DNA from: Porticoccus sp.
Lineage (GTDB): Bacteria > Pseudomonadota > Gammaproteobacteria > Pseudomonadales > Porticoccaceae
Direction of reading: 5' to 3'
Length of the DNA: 61,944 bases
NCBI GenBank assembly: GCA_018066715.1
Contig: JAGPWA010000101.1
Location: 1 to 61,944, forward strand
Numbering within the stretch: the first letter of the stretch is position 1; each line of letters opens with the position of its first letter. The translations under genes were made by a program, and so were the position numbers. The notes below the pieces were generated by a model that searched no databases, had not been told where the DNA came from, and was given only the letters and a program-made list of their open reading frames with translations. Of this stretch, positions 8,874 through 18,458 are shown piece by piece.

Positions 8874-9452
8874 TCAGCTTTTGAGAAAGTTTTCGAGCAT
8901 ATCGTGCCCGTTTTCCGTGAGAATAGATTCTGGATGAAACTGCACACCTTCCACCGCATACTCACGGTGTCGGAAGCCCATAATTTCATCAACATCTCCA
9001 CCTTCTGTCTGAGTCCAGGCGGTCACTTCAAGGCAATCCGGTAAACTCGCCTTATCAACGATCAATGAATGGTAGCGCGTTGCCTCAAATGGATTGGGCA
9101 GCCCACGAAAAACACCCACATTATTATGATACATGGGGGAGGTTTTACCGTGCATCACTGCTCTTGCCCTCACCACTTTGCCGCCAAATGCCTGTCCAAT
9201 ACTCTGATGACCTAGGCAAATACCTAAAATAGGAATCTGCCCGGCAAAACGCTCAATAATTGCCACAGAAATACCCGCTTCGTTAGGCGTACAGGGGCCG
9301 GGTGAAATGACAATTTTTTCCGGTGCCAGCGCTTCTATTTCATCTAAGGTGATTTCATCATTACGAACAACGTTCACATCTGCCTTGAGCTCGCCAAGGT
9401 ACTGCACCACGTTGTAGGTAAAAGAGTCGTAATTATCAATCATCAATATCAT
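8874..9452 (-). CDS. trpG: Anthranilate/aminodeoxychorismate synthase glutamine amidotransferase subunit
   Basis: This 192-aa class I amidotransferase supplies ammonia to TrpE. The catalytic Cys is in GICLGHQS, and the His-Glu pair is in [19 protein letters not shown] is the oxyanion-strand motif. Such subunits often also serve PabB in folate synthesis; no separate pabA is visible here. It starts 12 nt after the trpE stop, which implies coupled expression. Confidence 0.94.
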   Translation of the reverse strand: MILMIDNYDSFTYNVVQYLGELKADVNVVRNDEITLDEIEALAPEKIVISPGPCTPNEAGISVAIIERFAGQIPILGICLGHQSIGQAFGGKVVRARAVMHGKTSPMYHNNVGVFRGLPNPFEATRYHSLIVDKASLPDCLEVTAWTQTEGGDVDEIMGFRHREYAVEGVQFHPESILTENGHDMLENFLKS

Positions 9453-9464
9453 GGTTAGGACTCC

Positions 9465-10931
9465 TTAGACCACTAAGTCAGCAGCACGAAAAATGGCACG
9501 CGCCTTGTTCATGGTTTCCTTCCACTCAAGGGCAGGAATTGAATCTGCTACCACACCAGCACCGGCCTGAACGTAAAGCTTACCGTCTTTGATCACAGCG
9601 GTACGGATAGCAATCGCCGTATCCATATTGCCATTCCAACCGATGTAGCCCACTGCACCACCATAGACACCTCGCTTAACGGGCTCCAGCTCATCAATAA
9701 TTTCCATCGCCCTAATTTTCGGCGCACCGCTTAAGGTGCCCGCAGGCAGTGTGGCTCTCAGTACATCAATAGCACTCGTGCCGGGCTTCACCTGTCCGGT
9801 CACATTGGAGGTAATATGCATCACGTGTGAGTAACGCTCTACTTTCATCTGTTCAGTGACTTTGACTGAACCAATTTGCGATACCCTTCCAGCATCGTTG
9901 CGGCCCAGATCGATCAGCATCAGATGCTCCGCGATTTCTTTGGGGTCATTCATCATGTCTTCTTCTAGCGCCAAATCTTCCTCAGGCGTATGACCACGGC
10001 GACGAGTCCCCGCAATGGGGCGTACCGTCACTTCGCCATCTTCCAGTCGCGCCAGAATTTCCGGCGAAGAACCTGCAATATGAAAATCGTCCAAATCAAG
10101 AAAATACATATAGGGAGAAGGGTTGAGACAACGTAATGCCCGGTATAGGTTTAACGGCTCTACATCAAAATTCGTGGATAGCCGCTGGGACGGAACCACT
10201 TGCATGGCGTCACCCGCCAAGATGTAATCCTTTACCTTATCAACAGCGGCCTTAAAGTTTTCTTCACCAAAACTGGAAACAAATGCCGACTCATCCAGTC
10301 CGCCGCCATTAAGGTTTACCGGAGGTAGGTCTGGCAATGGGTTCTTTAGTTTGGCCTCAAGATCATCAAGCCTAGCCTGCGCCTTGGCCCAAGCATTGGG
10401 CTGCTCGGCATCTTCATGCACAACAAAAATCAGCTTCCCCAATAGGTTGTCAAAAACGACCACCTCATCAGAAGCCATCAACAGGATATCGGGGTTACCC
10501 AAATCATCCTCGGGCATAGAGTCTTTTAATCGAGGCTCCACATAACGCACGGTGTCATAACCAAAGTAACCCACCAGTCCACCGGTAAACCTGGGCAGCT
10601 GTGGTAACTCGGGCATTTTATACTGGGCTTGGAAATCCTCAACATCCTGTAAGGGATCATCAGTATTGCGTGATACCAACACCTCACCTTCCCGTTCAAT
10701 CACCAGCTTATTGCCGAAAACTTTCAAGATAGTGGTGGAAGGCAGACCAATCAGGGAGTAGCGCCCCCACTTTTCTCCGCCATGTACGGATTCAAATAAG
10801 TAGGAATAAGGCCCGCGGGCCAACTTCAAGTAACAGGACAGAGGCGTTTCAAGGTCCGCCAGAACCTCTCGTATCACAGGAATACGGTTATAGTTCTGCT
10901 CAGCCAATTCGGCAAATTGTTCGGGGGTCAT
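9465..10931 (-). CDS. trpE: Anthranilate synthase component I
   Basis: TrpE converts chorismate and ammonia to anthranilate. The 488-aa product shows the chorismate-binding core: [58 protein letters not shown] and GGAVGYIGW. The N-terminal LLES-type feedback site appears as SYLFESV. I chose the ATG at 10931 because AAGGGA sits 7 nt upstream; an ATG six codons earlier has no site. Trp-dependent attenuation is likely through the leader at 11016-11096. Confidence 0.96.
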   Translation of the reverse strand: MTPEQFAELAEQNYNRIPVIREVLADLETPLSCYLKLARGPYSYLFESVHGGEKWGRYSLIGLPSTTILKVFGNKLVIEREGEVLVSRNTDDPLQDVEDFQAQYKMPELPQLPRFTGGLVGYFGYDTVRYVEPRLKDSMPEDDLGNPDILLMASDEVVVFDNLLGKLIFVVHEDAEQPNAWAKAQARLDDLEAKLKNPLPDLPPVNLNGGGLDESAFVSSFGEENFKAAVDKVKDYILAGDAMQVVPSQRLSTNFDVEPLNLYRALRCLNPSPYMYFLDLDDFHIAGSSPEILARLEDGEVTVRPIAGTRRRGHTPEEDLALEEDMMNDPKEIAEHLMLIDLGRNDAGRVSQIGSVKVTEQMKVERYSHVMHITSNVTGQVKPGTSAIDVLRATLPAGTLSGAPKIRAMEIIDELEPVKRGVYGGAVGYIGWNGNMDTAIAIRTAVIKDGKLYVQAGAGVVADSIPALEWKETMNKARAIFRAADLVV

Positions 10932-10987
10932 GGTAATTCCCTTGCGCATACCAGCGCAGAATGATCAGACAACAGACAAGTAAGGGT

Positions 10988-11008
10988 GGCGCCTACGTTT
11001 AGGCAGCC
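10988..11008 (-). promoter_or_regulatory. Candidate trp attenuator hairpin
   Basis: On the minus strand GGC-T-GCCTA pairs with TAGGC-GCC across an AACG loop: an eight-pair stem with one bulged T, just after the leader stop. An upstream segment GTAGCC can instead pair with GGCTGC of the same hairpin (one G-U pair). That gives the mutually exclusive antiterminator expected of attenuation. The 3' flank (ACCCTTACTTGTCTG) is only moderately U-rich, so termination may be partial. Confidence 0.45.
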
Positions 11009-11015
11009 CATCAGA

Positions 11016-11096
11016 TCACTGGCTACGCCATCGCCAGCCCAGCTGGGCAGAATATGGTCGCGCAGAAAAGAAATGTTGACGGTTACCGTAAATCAC
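11016..11096 (-). CDS. trpL: Putative trp leader peptide
   Basis: This is a 26-codon frame starting with GTG at 11096, with GGAG at 11103-11106 giving a 6-nt spacing. It ends in ...QLGWRWRSQ, with Trp codons at positions 21 and 23, five codons before the TGA at 11016-11018. Ribosome stalling at these codons would cover the first strand of the stem CTGGC (11033-11037 on this strand) with GCCAG (11019-11023). It would thereby favour the antiterminator upstream of trpE. The frame, its ribosome site and the paired Trp codons are seen directly; function is inferred. Confidence 0.6.
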   Translation of the reverse strand: MIYGNRQHFFSARPYSAQLGWRWRSQ

Positions 11097-11137
11097 CGAT
11101 GTCTCCAAAAGAGTACGGGGCAAAAATTTGATGGTGC

Positions 11138-11166
11138 ATTCTAATCGATTCGTACGATGCTGAAAA
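11138..11166 (-). promoter_or_regulatory. Candidate promoter of the trp operon
   Basis: On the minus strand TTTTCA (11161-11166) and TAGAAT (11138-11143) are spaced by 17 bp. They match four and five bases of the sigma-70 elements. The start would fall near 11131, about 35 nt before the leader GTG. The -35 overlaps the end of rpe. Confidence 0.45.
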
Positions 11167-11167
11167 G

Positions 11168-11839
11168 TCAGCCTACCTGCGCCAATTCAGCCCGCATCGC
11201 ATCAATGGCCTGTTGATAATTCTCTGCGCCGTAAATAGCGGAACCGGCCACAAAGGTATCGGCGCCCGCCTCAGCAATTTGGCGGATATTGTTGACCGTA
11301 ACCCCGCCATCAACTTCCAACCGGATATTGAGGCCACTGCCATCAATCAATGCTCGCGTTTCACGTAACTTATCGAGCGTCGCAGGAATAAATTTTTGAC
11401 CGCCAAACCCGGGATTAACTGACATCAGCAGAATCATATCCACCTTGTCGAGCACATGCTTTACTTGCTCCAGGCCCACAGCGGGGTTCAACACCAAGCC
11501 ACTTTTGCAGCCAGCATCACGAATTAACTGCAGTGAACGATCCACATGCCTTGACGCTTCAGGGTGAAAGGTTATCCAGCTCGCTCCCGCGTCGGCAAAG
11601 TCGCCAATCAGTTGGTCCACTGGCTCGACCATGAGGTGCACATCAATAGGTGCAGTAATCCCATAATGACGCAATGCGGTACACACCATGGGGCCAATAG
11701 TTAGGTTAGGCACATAGTGATTATCCATTACATCGAAATGCACTACATCAGCACCCCCGTTAAGTACCGCATCGACTTCCTCACCCAAACGAGCGAAATC
11801 GGCAGAAAGAATAGACGGTGCTATCAAAAAATCAGTCAT
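11168..11839 (-). CDS. rpe: Ribulose-phosphate 3-epimerase
   Basis: Rpe interconverts ribulose 5-phosphate and xylulose 5-phosphate. The 223-aa TIM barrel has [13 protein letters not shown] at the start, then [35 protein letters not shown] and LEVDGGV, with the catalytic Asp pair and metal-binding His residues in place. In Pseudomonas, gph lies between rpe and trpE; here the 236-bp space holds only the trp leader. Confidence 0.96.
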   Translation of the reverse strand: MTDFLIAPSILSADFARLGEEVDAVLNGGADVVHFDVMDNHYVPNLTIGPMVCTALRHYGITAPIDVHLMVEPVDQLIGDFADAGASWITFHPEASRHVDRSLQLIRDAGCKSGLVLNPAVGLEQVKHVLDKVDMILLMSVNPGFGGQKFIPATLDKLRETRALIDGSGLNIRLEVDGGVTVNNIRQIAEAGADTFVAGSAIYGAENYQQAIDAMRAELAQVG

Positions 11840-11943
11840 GGATATTCACTTTATTTAACCAGTTATGCTTAAAAAACTATCGCAGGCTAACAAATAAGTT
11901 GCGACGTACTATGACGTAGAACGGTTACTGCTGCAATATTGCT

Positions 11944-12435
11944 TTAGCCGCCCTGTTCGTCGCGATTAGCCTGATCATAAATTGCCTGAAAGCGCTCCGC
12001 CCGAAAACCCTGCATACGCTTTTGACTCACAAAAATAATCGGGACTCCCGTACCATTGAGTTTGGCATAATCACGCTTTCCTTTGCGAGATGTCTCGATA
12101 TCGAACTCTTTAAAAGGGATTCCCTGCTGCTGGAAATAACGGCGCGCTTTTTTACAGTAACCGCACCAGACCGCACTGTACATAACCACTTGACGGCGCA
12201 TTTTGGCATCAAGCCGGCTCTCTCTGCCCTCTAAAAAATCACTGGCAGAAATACTGACGGTATCAATGCTATTTACCTGAACCTCCACCTGCTCTGACGG
12301 ACCTTTGTCGGGCTTCTCATCGCTGAAATGCGTTTTCCCCGATTCATCTATCCACTTATAGATTTCACCGTGTGCTATCGACATCAGCAGATACACGGTG
12401 ACCGCAATCGTTATCCTTAAGTTGCAGAAAGCCAT
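11944..12435 (-). CDS. Exported DUF4124-glutaredoxin protein
   Basis: The 163-aa product starts with a hydrophobic signal-like segment ending near AHG (residues 1-23). A DUF4124 motif follows (EIYKWIDESGKTHFSDEKP), then a glutaredoxin domain with a WCGYCKKA redox site (CxxC near residue 90) and GTGVPIIF, the cis-Pro motif. It should be a periplasmic thiol-disulfide protein. The DUF4124 segment is common in gammaproteobacterial envelope proteins. The partner is unknown. It stands alone between rpe and the macro-domain gene. Confidence 0.82.
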   Translation of the reverse strand: MAFCNLRITIAVTVYLLMSIAHGEIYKWIDESGKTHFSDEKPDKGPSEQVEVQVNSIDTVSISASDFLEGRESRLDAKMRRQVVMYSAVWCGYCKKARRYFQQQGIPFKEFDIETSRKGKRDYAKLNGTGVPIIFVSQKRMQGFRAERFQAIYDQANRDEQGG

Positions 12436-12528
12436 ACCACTCCATCCCTGTCCTATACAGGCTCAAGCGATGAAGTATACAGAAATTACCGGGGACGATA
12501 GCAACCCCGATACCCTCCAACTCAAGGT

Positions 12529-13014
12529 TTAATTTTCTACTGCCTGCTGGCCTTTTACATAAGTCGTGTAGACATAGACAGGTATCGACAAATCGCCCAG
12601 CTTGGATTCAATCAGAGGCCTCACCTCATCCCAGCTCAACCCACCCACACCTGTCGCCAGCTTGGGTAGCGCTACACTGCCTAACTTTTCATCCTCAATA
12701 AGTTTGCGCAACTCACGCAGGGTATGACCGACATGTTTAATACTGGCTTTGCCCGGCTTTTCACCGTGCTTGTAGGCGCCGCCCTGAGTAAACAAATTGG
12801 CAACCCGGACCCCATTCACGCCACCCCAAACCCAAAGAGAACCTTCTTTGGGGTGCTGTGTCTGACAATAGTGCCGGAAGTCCTTATACATCCCCGGCCA
12901 GTGCTCTCGTAACGACAGCGCCAACCCCTGATTAAAATTATCACTGGGTGCAATTCCGTGGGCAACAATGGCAGCTTTTGAAAGTAATATATCGCCAACT
13001 ACTTCTTTAATCAT
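12529..13014 (-). CDS. Macro-domain (ADP-ribose-binding) protein
   Basis: The 161-aa product is a single macro domain: VVGDILLSKAAIVAHGIA at the N-terminus, a VANLFTQ segment with GGAYKHGEKP, and LPKLATGVGGLSW as the phosphate-binding loop. Macro domains bind or hydrolyse ADP-ribose derivatives, so removal of ADP-ribose from a target is possible. No DarT-like toxin is adjacent. The ATG at 13014 was chosen because AAGGAG precedes it by 7 nt; a longer frame to 13056 has no support. A CGGGG/CCCCG hairpin at 12490-12509 may end the transcript. Confidence 0.8.
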   Translation of the reverse strand: MIKEVVGDILLSKAAIVAHGIAPSDNFNQGLALSLREHWPGMYKDFRHYCQTQHPKEGSLWVWGGVNGVRVANLFTQGGAYKHGEKPGKASIKHVGHTLRELRKLIEDEKLGSVALPKLATGVGGLSWDEVRPLIESKLGDLSIPVYVYTTYVKGQQAVEN

Positions 13015-13222
13015 GAATATCTCCTTGTCTTTATCACTTCCATTTTGCTCCCACACACAGCTGTTCTGGTTGATTCAAATCAGCTACGAACTCGAAGTAA
13101 CCACTCCGGTAAAATTTGGGGCCTACTAAGAACTAATACCGCCACAAGAGGCTCAATAACCCACCCCTCTTTAGGTGAAATCCCGCACCAAATATGCGAC
13201 AGTCACATGCTCTAAAGAAAAG

Positions 13223-14092
13223 ATGACGACACTCATGAGCCCGCAAAATTACCGCCTGATAATTTCATGCCCAGATCGCGTCGGCTTGGTCGCAGCAGTT
13301 AGTTCATTTCTTGCCTCTGAGGGTGGGCTTCTTACTGAGGCCAACTATTTCCGTGACCCGGAATCAAACTGGTTTTTTATGCGCCAGGTAATCGCTGCTG
13401 ACTCACTGCCCTATGGCCCAGAGGAGCTCAAACAGCGTTTCTCTCCACTGGCTGAACAGTTCAATATGGAGTGGCAACTCACAGATACCAATGTGCCAAA
13501 ACGCGTGGTGTTGCTAGCCAGCAAACAGGCTCACTGCCTATCCGACCTACTCTACCGCTGGCGTAGTGATGAAATGGCATTTGATATCCCCTGTGTGATA
13601 TCCAACCATAACGATCTTCGCAGCTATGTGGATTGGCACAATATTGACTATCACCACACACCCGCGGATGCCGATAACAAGACCGAACACTTTGCCACTG
13701 TGGAAAAGCTGATAGAAGACAGTAATGCCGATGTCATTGTTCTTGCTCGCTATATGCAAATTCTTCCGCCAGAAATATGTGCTAAATATTCCGGCAAAAT
13801 CATCAATATCCATCACAGTTTTCTACCGGCATTTGTCGGCGCCAAGCCCTATCACCAAGCGGCAGAGCGTGGTGTTAAACTAATTGGCGCCACCTGCCAT
13901 TACGTCACCAGTGATTTGGATGCCGGGCCAATTATTGAGCAAGATGTGGTGCGAATCAGCCATCACGACAGCATCCCCGACCTGGTTCGCAAAGGGAAAG
14001 ATGTGGAGAAAACAGTGCTAGCAAGAGGGCTACGAAATCACTTGGAAGACCGCGTCCTAATGCATGGCAACAAAACCATTGTCTTTGAGTAG
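13223..14092 (+). CDS. purU: Formyltetrahydrofolate deformylase
   Basis: PurU hydrolyses 10-formyl-THF to THF and formate, balancing one-carbon pools. The 289-aa product has an N-terminal ACT domain (ISCPDRVGLVAAVSSFLA) and a C-terminal formyltransferase-like domain. The latter carries the catalytic Asn-His-Asp set in IINIHHSFLPAF, HYVTSDLDAGPII and nearby. The ATG at 13223 fits the family length; another is at 13235, and a GTG frame reaches 13175. Confidence 0.93.
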   Translation: MTTLMSPQNYRLIISCPDRVGLVAAVSSFLASEGGLLTEANYFRDPESNWFFMRQVIAADSLPYGPEELKQRFSPLAEQFNMEWQLTDTNVPKRVVLLASKQAHCLSDLLYRWRSDEMAFDIPCVISNHNDLRSYVDWHNIDYHHTPADADNKTEHFATVEKLIEDSNADVIVLARYMQILPPEICAKYSGKIINIHHSFLPAFVGAKPYHQAAERGVKLIGATCHYVTSDLDAGPIIEQDVVRISHHDSIPDLVRKGKDVEKTVLARGLRNHLEDRVLMHGNKTIVFE

Positions 14093-14113
14093 CCACTCTT
14101 TTTTACTTGAACA

Positions 14114-14147
14114 GGGCTCGCTTTCTCTTGAGTGAGCCTGGCTTTTA
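14114..14147 (+). terminator. Probable purU terminator
   Basis: GGGCTCGCT (14114-14122) pairs with AGTGAGCCT (14131-14139), including one G-U pair, and is followed by GGCTTTTACTT. It lies 22 bp after the purU stop. Confidence 0.45.
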
Positions 14148-14162
14148 CTTGAAAGCACCAAA

Positions 14163-14187
14163 TTGGCCCAGAAGACTTCTGGGCCAA
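14163..14187 (-). terminator. Perfect 11-bp inverted repeat after the ion-channel gene
   Basis: TTGGCCCAGAA (14163-14173) and TTCTGGGCCAA (14177-14187) flank a 3-nt loop. It lies 26 bp past the minus-strand channel gene and is a likely terminator stem, though only three T follow on that strand. Confidence 0.45.
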
Positions 14188-14213
14188 GACTAACATCAGG
14201 AAATCAGCCTAGG

Positions 14214-14660
14214 TTACGAACCGCTCCTCCCTGCAACCCAAAACTTCTGCATTTCGATGTACATAAACGATGCGGTCCACGCGATCAGAATCAGGCCTGT
14301 CAGCGCCTCGAGTCCTGCGAGAAAACGAATGTGGCCAAGGGGCTCAATGTCGCCATAACCCAGCGACGTATAGTTACTAAATGAAAAATAGCCACAATCC
14401 AGAAGGGAACCATCAAAATTACCCTCAAGCGAACCGTAACCACCCCACGTCAATAATAGATAATAGGCGAAAGTGAACACCCAAATTTCAGTCACATGCG
14501 CAAGAAAAACACCGGACACACCGACCAACACTCGAAAGCGTGGTTGAATTCGTAATCTAGGCAAAAAAATGGCCAGTCGATACAACGCCTCGTAATGAAT
14601 CAACACGGCAATCGCTACCACGACACAATTGAAAAAGAATACTGTTGCCAACCCGTCCAA
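14214..14660 (-). CDS. Two-TM potassium-channel-like protein
   Basis: The 148-aa product has an N-terminal hydrophobic helix and a second near residues 50-70. A pore loop with the selectivity filter TSLGYGD and a final helix (LAGLEALTGLILIAWTASFMY) follow, matching the Ion_trans_2 family. TxxGYGD is the potassium filter signature. There is no cytoplasmic RCK domain. The best start is TTG at 14660, with GGAG 7 nt upstream and a stop codon six codons before. It is divergent from ubiD. Confidence 0.82.
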   Translation of the reverse strand: MDGLATVFFFNCVVVAIAVLIHYEALYRLAIFLPRLRIQPRFRVLVGVSGVFLAHVTEIWVFTFAYYLLLTWGGYGSLEGNFDGSLLDCGYFSFSNYTSLGYGDIEPLGHIRFLAGLEALTGLILIAWTASFMYIEMQKFWVAGRSGS

Positions 14661-14879
14661 ATCCCAACTCCAACACTATCAAGATCGATGCACTAAACAA
14701 TTACATTACATGCCATTCACTACACTAAATGTAACGCCTTTAACCCTGATTTGCATTACCCTTAACTCAAACTCCTCATGCTAATGCTTTGAAATCTGTG
14801 CCTACCAACTTTTACCGGCCTTCTTGCAATCCCTCGTCGTTGCCGTAACACTTGGCACATCTCCATTTGTGGCCCCAAT

Positions 14880-16346
14880 ATGAAACACTCTGACCTGCGA
14901 GAATTTATCGATTTCCTGGAACAACGCGGTGAATTAAAGCGCATCACAGCGGAAGTTGACCCCTATCTGGAAATGACCGAAATCTGCGATCGCACCCTGC
15001 GTGCCGGTGGCCCTGCACTGTTGTTTGAAAACCCCAAAGGGTTTGATATTCCGGTATTAGGTAATCTGTTTGGCACCCCTGAAAGAGTCGCCATGGGTAT
15101 GGGCCAAGAGAATTTGTCGGGTATGCGCGAAGTGGGTGAATTACTCGCCTTTCTCAAAGAACCCGAACCACCCAAGGGCATGAAAGACCTGTGGGACAAA
15201 CGCCATCAATTTAAGCCCATTCTCAATATGCCCACCAACGTGGTGAAAAAAGCCCCTTGTCAGGCCGTGGTGATTGAAGCTGATGACGTTGATCTGGGCA
15301 AACTGCCGATTCAAACCTGCTGGCCCGGTGATGCGGGGCCACTGATTACCTGGCCACTGGTCATTACCCGTGGGCCAGAAAAAGAACGCCAGAATCTCGG
15401 TATCTACCGCCAACAGGTCATCGGAAAAAACAAACTGATTATGCGCTGGCTATCCCACCGCGGTGGTGCGCTGGATTTTCGTGACTGGCAACTGGCCCAT
15501 CCCGGTGAACCGTTTCCCATTGCTGTGGCGCTCGGGGCAGACCCCGCCACCATTTTAGGTGCTGTTACACCCGTTCCCGACACCCTGTCCGAATACGCCT
15601 TTGCAGGATTACTGCGTGGGAAAAAAACGGATGTCACCACCTGCCTTGGCAGTGACTTGCAGGTTCCCGCCAGTGCGGAATTTATTCTGGAAGGCTTTAT
15701 TTACCCGGATGAAATGGCGGAAGAAGGCCCCTTTGGCGATCACACCGGCTACTACAACGAAGTTGAGCAATTCCCGGTATTTACCGTGGAGCGTATCACC
15801 CACCGCAAGGATCCGATTTACCACAGCACTTACACCGGCAGGCCACCGGATGAACCGGCTATTTTGGGTGTAGCACTGAACGAAGTGTTTGTGCCCATAT
15901 TGAAAAAACAGTTTCCGGAAATTACCGATTTTTATCTGCCACCCGAAGGCTGCTCCTACCGCATGGCCGTCGTGACCATGAAGAAACAATACCCCGGCCA
16001 CGCCAAGCGGGTGATGATGGGGGTGTGGTCGTTCCTCCGCCAGTTTATGTACACCAAGTTTGTGATTGTTACCGACGACGATGTGAATGCCCGCGACTGG
16101 AATGATGTGATCTGGGCGATGACTACCCGAATGGATCCGCGCCGCGATACCGTGATAATCGACAATACTCCCATCGACTATTTGGACTTTGCCTCACCCG
16201 TTTCCGGTCTCGGATCAAAAGTTGGGTTTGATGCCACCAATAAATTGCCCGGAGAAACCAACCGTGAATGGGGCACACCAATTGAAATGGATGCCGCGGT
16301 AAAAGAGAAAATTGATGGGCTTTGGGATTCGTTGGGTATTGATTAG
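14880..16346 (+). CDS. ubiD: 4-hydroxy-3-polyprenylbenzoate decarboxylase (UbiD)
   Basis: UbiD removes the carboxyl group of the ubiquinone precursor using prenylated FMN made by UbiX. The 488-aa length is typical. Family segments include an N-terminal [17 protein letters not shown], the prFMN/metal region [32 protein letters not shown] with catalytic Glu, and [19 protein letters not shown]. With coq7 at 3598 and a possible ubiC at the right edge, the window holds several ubiquinone genes that are not in one operon. Confidence 0.96.
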   Translation: MKHSDLREFIDFLEQRGELKRITAEVDPYLEMTEICDRTLRAGGPALLFENPKGFDIPVLGNLFGTPERVAMGMGQENLSGMREVGELLAFLKEPEPPKGMKDLWDKRHQFKPILNMPTNVVKKAPCQAVVIEADDVDLGKLPIQTCWPGDAGPLITWPLVITRGPEKERQNLGIYRQQVIGKNKLIMRWLSHRGGALDFRDWQLAHPGEPFPIAVALGADPATILGAVTPVPDTLSEYAFAGLLRGKKTDVTTCLGSDLQVPASAEFILEGFIYPDEMAEEGPFGDHTGYYNEVEQFPVFTVERITHRKDPIYHSTYTGRPPDEPAILGVALNEVFVPILKKQFPEITDFYLPPEGCSYRMAVVTMKKQYPGHAKRVMMGVWSFLRQFMYTKFVIVTDDDVNARDWNDVIWAMTTRMDPRRDTVIIDNTPIDYLDFASPVSGLGSKVGFDATNKLPGETNREWGTPIEMDAAVKEKIDGLWDSLGID

Positions 16347-16374
16347 AGTCGCCAATTTAATAAGAGTGTCGTGC

Positions 16375-17253
16375 TTATTTATTTCGCTGAACAATCCCCA
16401 TCATCTTATAAATGAGCTGCGCCGCAGCAAACTCATAGGCATGAAAACCCTGAATCGGCGCAAACTCCATTAAATCAAAACCGATAATCTCTCGCTGATC
16501 CGCGACGGACTCAAACAGGCTCAAGGTTTGATACCAACCCAAACCACCGGGAACCGGGGTGCCGGTGGATGGGAAAACGGATGGGTCCATGCCGTCGATA
16601 TCCAGAGTAAAAAAGACTTTTTTCGGGAAGTCATCCGGCAGGGTGATCTCGGTGATATTGTTAGGCACCAGCTGATCGGCATCCTGAAAATGCACACCGT
16701 ATTTTTCTCGGGCTTCTTTTTCTTCTTCACAGTAAGCACGGACGCCTAACTGGTAGAGAGGTATCCCCAAATCTACAATTCGTTTCATCACCGAAGCATG
16801 GCTTAGGGGATTGCCTTCATAAGCATCGCGCAAATCGGCATGGGCGTCGATCTGCACCACACCAAAATCGGTGATACCCGCATCCAGTAAGCCCTTAATA
16901 ATACCGCCGGTTACCGTATGCTCTCCACCAATGGCTACGGGCATTTTCCCTAGGGATACAACCTCTTTGGTTGCCGCTGCTATGCGTTCTATCACAGCGG
17001 GTTCTTCGCCCTCACAAACAATGGCTTCTCGGGTATAAATACCCAGCTCACAGGGCGTGCTTTTGCCATCCCAGGTTTCCAGTTGCCAGGAGGCATCGAG
17101 AATGGCCCAAGGACCTTTGGCAGTACCGCCACCATAGCTCACGGTGCGCTCATAAGGCACGGGGATAATATGGAACAGGGCATCAGTCGGGTCGCCCTGT
17201 TCAATTTCAGAGCCAAGAAAGTGTGGGTATTCGTTCATTGCTGGATCACTCAT
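16375..17253 (-). CDS. speB: Agmatinase
   Basis: SpeB hydrolyses agmatine to putrescine and urea. The 292-aa ureohydrolase shows the binuclear manganese ligands: GGEHT, QIDAHADLRD, SHAS and TLDIDGMDPS. It is the last gene of the speA-CASDH-nspC-speB operon, 32 nt after nspC. It supplies putrescine from the agmatine made by SpeA. The start could be 17253 or the ATG at 17238; the former is followed here. Confidence 0.9.
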   Translation of the reverse strand: MSDPAMNEYPHFLGSEIEQGDPTDALFHIIPVPYERTVSYGGGTAKGPWAILDASWQLETWDGKSTPCELGIYTREAIVCEGEEPAVIERIAAATKEVVSLGKMPVAIGGEHTVTGGIIKGLLDAGITDFGVVQIDAHADLRDAYEGNPLSHASVMKRIVDLGIPLYQLGVRAYCEEEKEAREKYGVHFQDADQLVPNNITEITLPDDFPKKVFFTLDIDGMDPSVFPSTGTPVPGGLGWYQTLSLFESVADQREIIGFDLMEFAPIQGFHAYEFAAAQLIYKMMGIVQRNK

Positions 17254-17285
17254 TTCTCATGCTCTCAACTTTCAAACTTCAAATC

Positions 17286-18458
17286 TCAACTTAAGCGACT
17301 TTTAAAATCGTCATACCCAAACTGCTTCACCAGCCTCAGTTCATCCGTTTCCGAATTCCAGGTCGCAATAGCAGGCAGGTTGATGCCATTAAAGGTGGTA
17401 GTTTTCACCATGGTGTAGTGGCTCATATCATCGAAGACCAATCGCTCGCCCACTTTAAGGGGCTGGTTAAAACTGTAATCGCCAATCACATCACCGGCAA
17501 GGCAGGTCATCCCACCCAAACGGTAAGTGTGTGAATACTGCTCCGGCAAACCCGCGCCCAAAATATCCGCACGATAGGGCATCTCCAGAGTATCGGGCAT
17601 ATGGCAGGTGGCCGAAGTATCAAGAATGGCCAGATTCATATCATTCCAAGTGAGATCCAGCACTTCCGATACCAGCACACCGGTATGGATGGCTACGGCT
17701 TCTCCCGGTTCCAAAAAAACCTGTACGTTATATTTTTCACTAAAGGTTTTTACCCGTTCGATTAGCTCATCCACGTGATAATCTGGCCGGGTAATATGGT
17801 GCCCACCACCAAAATTGACCCACTGCATTTTATGCAATACATCACCAAACTGTGCCTCCACCGCAGCAAGGGTACGCTTTAACGGCTCCACACCCTGCTC
17901 ACATAGCGTATGAAAATGCAGGCCAGTAATACCAGCTAGGGATTGCCCTTCAAATTGACTCAGGGGAATACCCAACCGCGAACAGGGCGCACAGGGGTCA
18001 TAAATAGCCACATCGCCTTCGGAATGTTGGGGGTTAATGCGAAGTCCGAATTGCAACTGAGGACGAACCTCTTTGGCCGCTTTCAACAGTGGCTGAAACC
18101 GTTGCCACTGACCAAATGAGTTAAACACCACATGGTCGGCGATTTCGAGAATTTCCCGCAGGTCAGTCTCAGTGTAGGCGGCAGAAAACACATGCACTTC
18201 ACCGCCGTATTCTTCTCGGCCCAACCGCGCTTCATGCAAGCCACTGGCACAGGTACCGGAAAGATATTTGGATACCCGTGGTGCAAGATTCCACATAGAA
18301 AATGCTTTGAGTGCGGCCAACACCTTGGCACCGCTCTCTTTCTGTACCCGATTGAGAATTTTTAGATTGCGCTCAACCGCCACCTCATCCACCACAAAAC
18401 AGGGAGAAGGCACTCTACTGACGTCAAAGTCTTCAAAAGGATTTCTGCGATCTGACAT
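17286..18458 (-). CDS. nspC: Carboxynorspermidine/carboxyspermidine decarboxylase
   Basis: This 390-aa alanine-racemase-fold PLP enzyme decarboxylates carboxyspermidine (or carboxynorspermidine) to spermidine (norspermidine). The PLP lysine is in LAALKAFSM. Substrate and cofactor motifs include GLRINPQHSEG, FGGGHHITRPDY, LEPGEA and LAGDVIGDYSF. Its ATG overlaps the stop of the dehydrogenase gene (ATGA at 18456-18460), so the two are translationally coupled. In Vibrio the homologue is NspC. Confidence 0.92.
   Translation of the reverse strand: MSDRRNPFEDFDVSRVPSPCFVVDEVAVERNLKILNRVQKESGAKVLAALKAFSMWNLAPRVSKYLSGTCASGLHEARLGREEYGGEVHVFSAAYTETDLREILEIADHVVFNSFGQWQRFQPLLKAAKEVRPQLQFGLRINPQHSEGDVAIYDPCAPCSRLGIPLSQFEGQSLAGITGLHFHTLCEQGVEPLKRTLAAVEAQFGDVLHKMQWVNFGGGHHITRPDYHVDELIERVKTFSEKYNVQVFLEPGEAVAIHTGVLVSEVLDLTWNDMNLAILDTSATCHMPDTLEMPYRADILGAGLPEQYSHTYRLGGMTCLAGDVIGDYSFNQPLKVGERLVFDDMSHYTMVKTTTFNGINLPAIATWNSETDELRLVKQFGYDDFKSRLS

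Noticed and set aside
11037-11048. 12-bp perfect palindrome GCCCAGCTGGGC as a TrpR operator
   Set aside because: It does not match the CTAG-centred TrpR site and lies inside the leader peptide; it is better viewed as part of the leader RNA fold.
10932-11090. Open minus-strand frame before trpE, considered as a gph remnant
   Set aside because: It shows no HAD-phosphatase motif and lacks a start codon near its beginning; the overlapping leader-peptide frame explains the region better.
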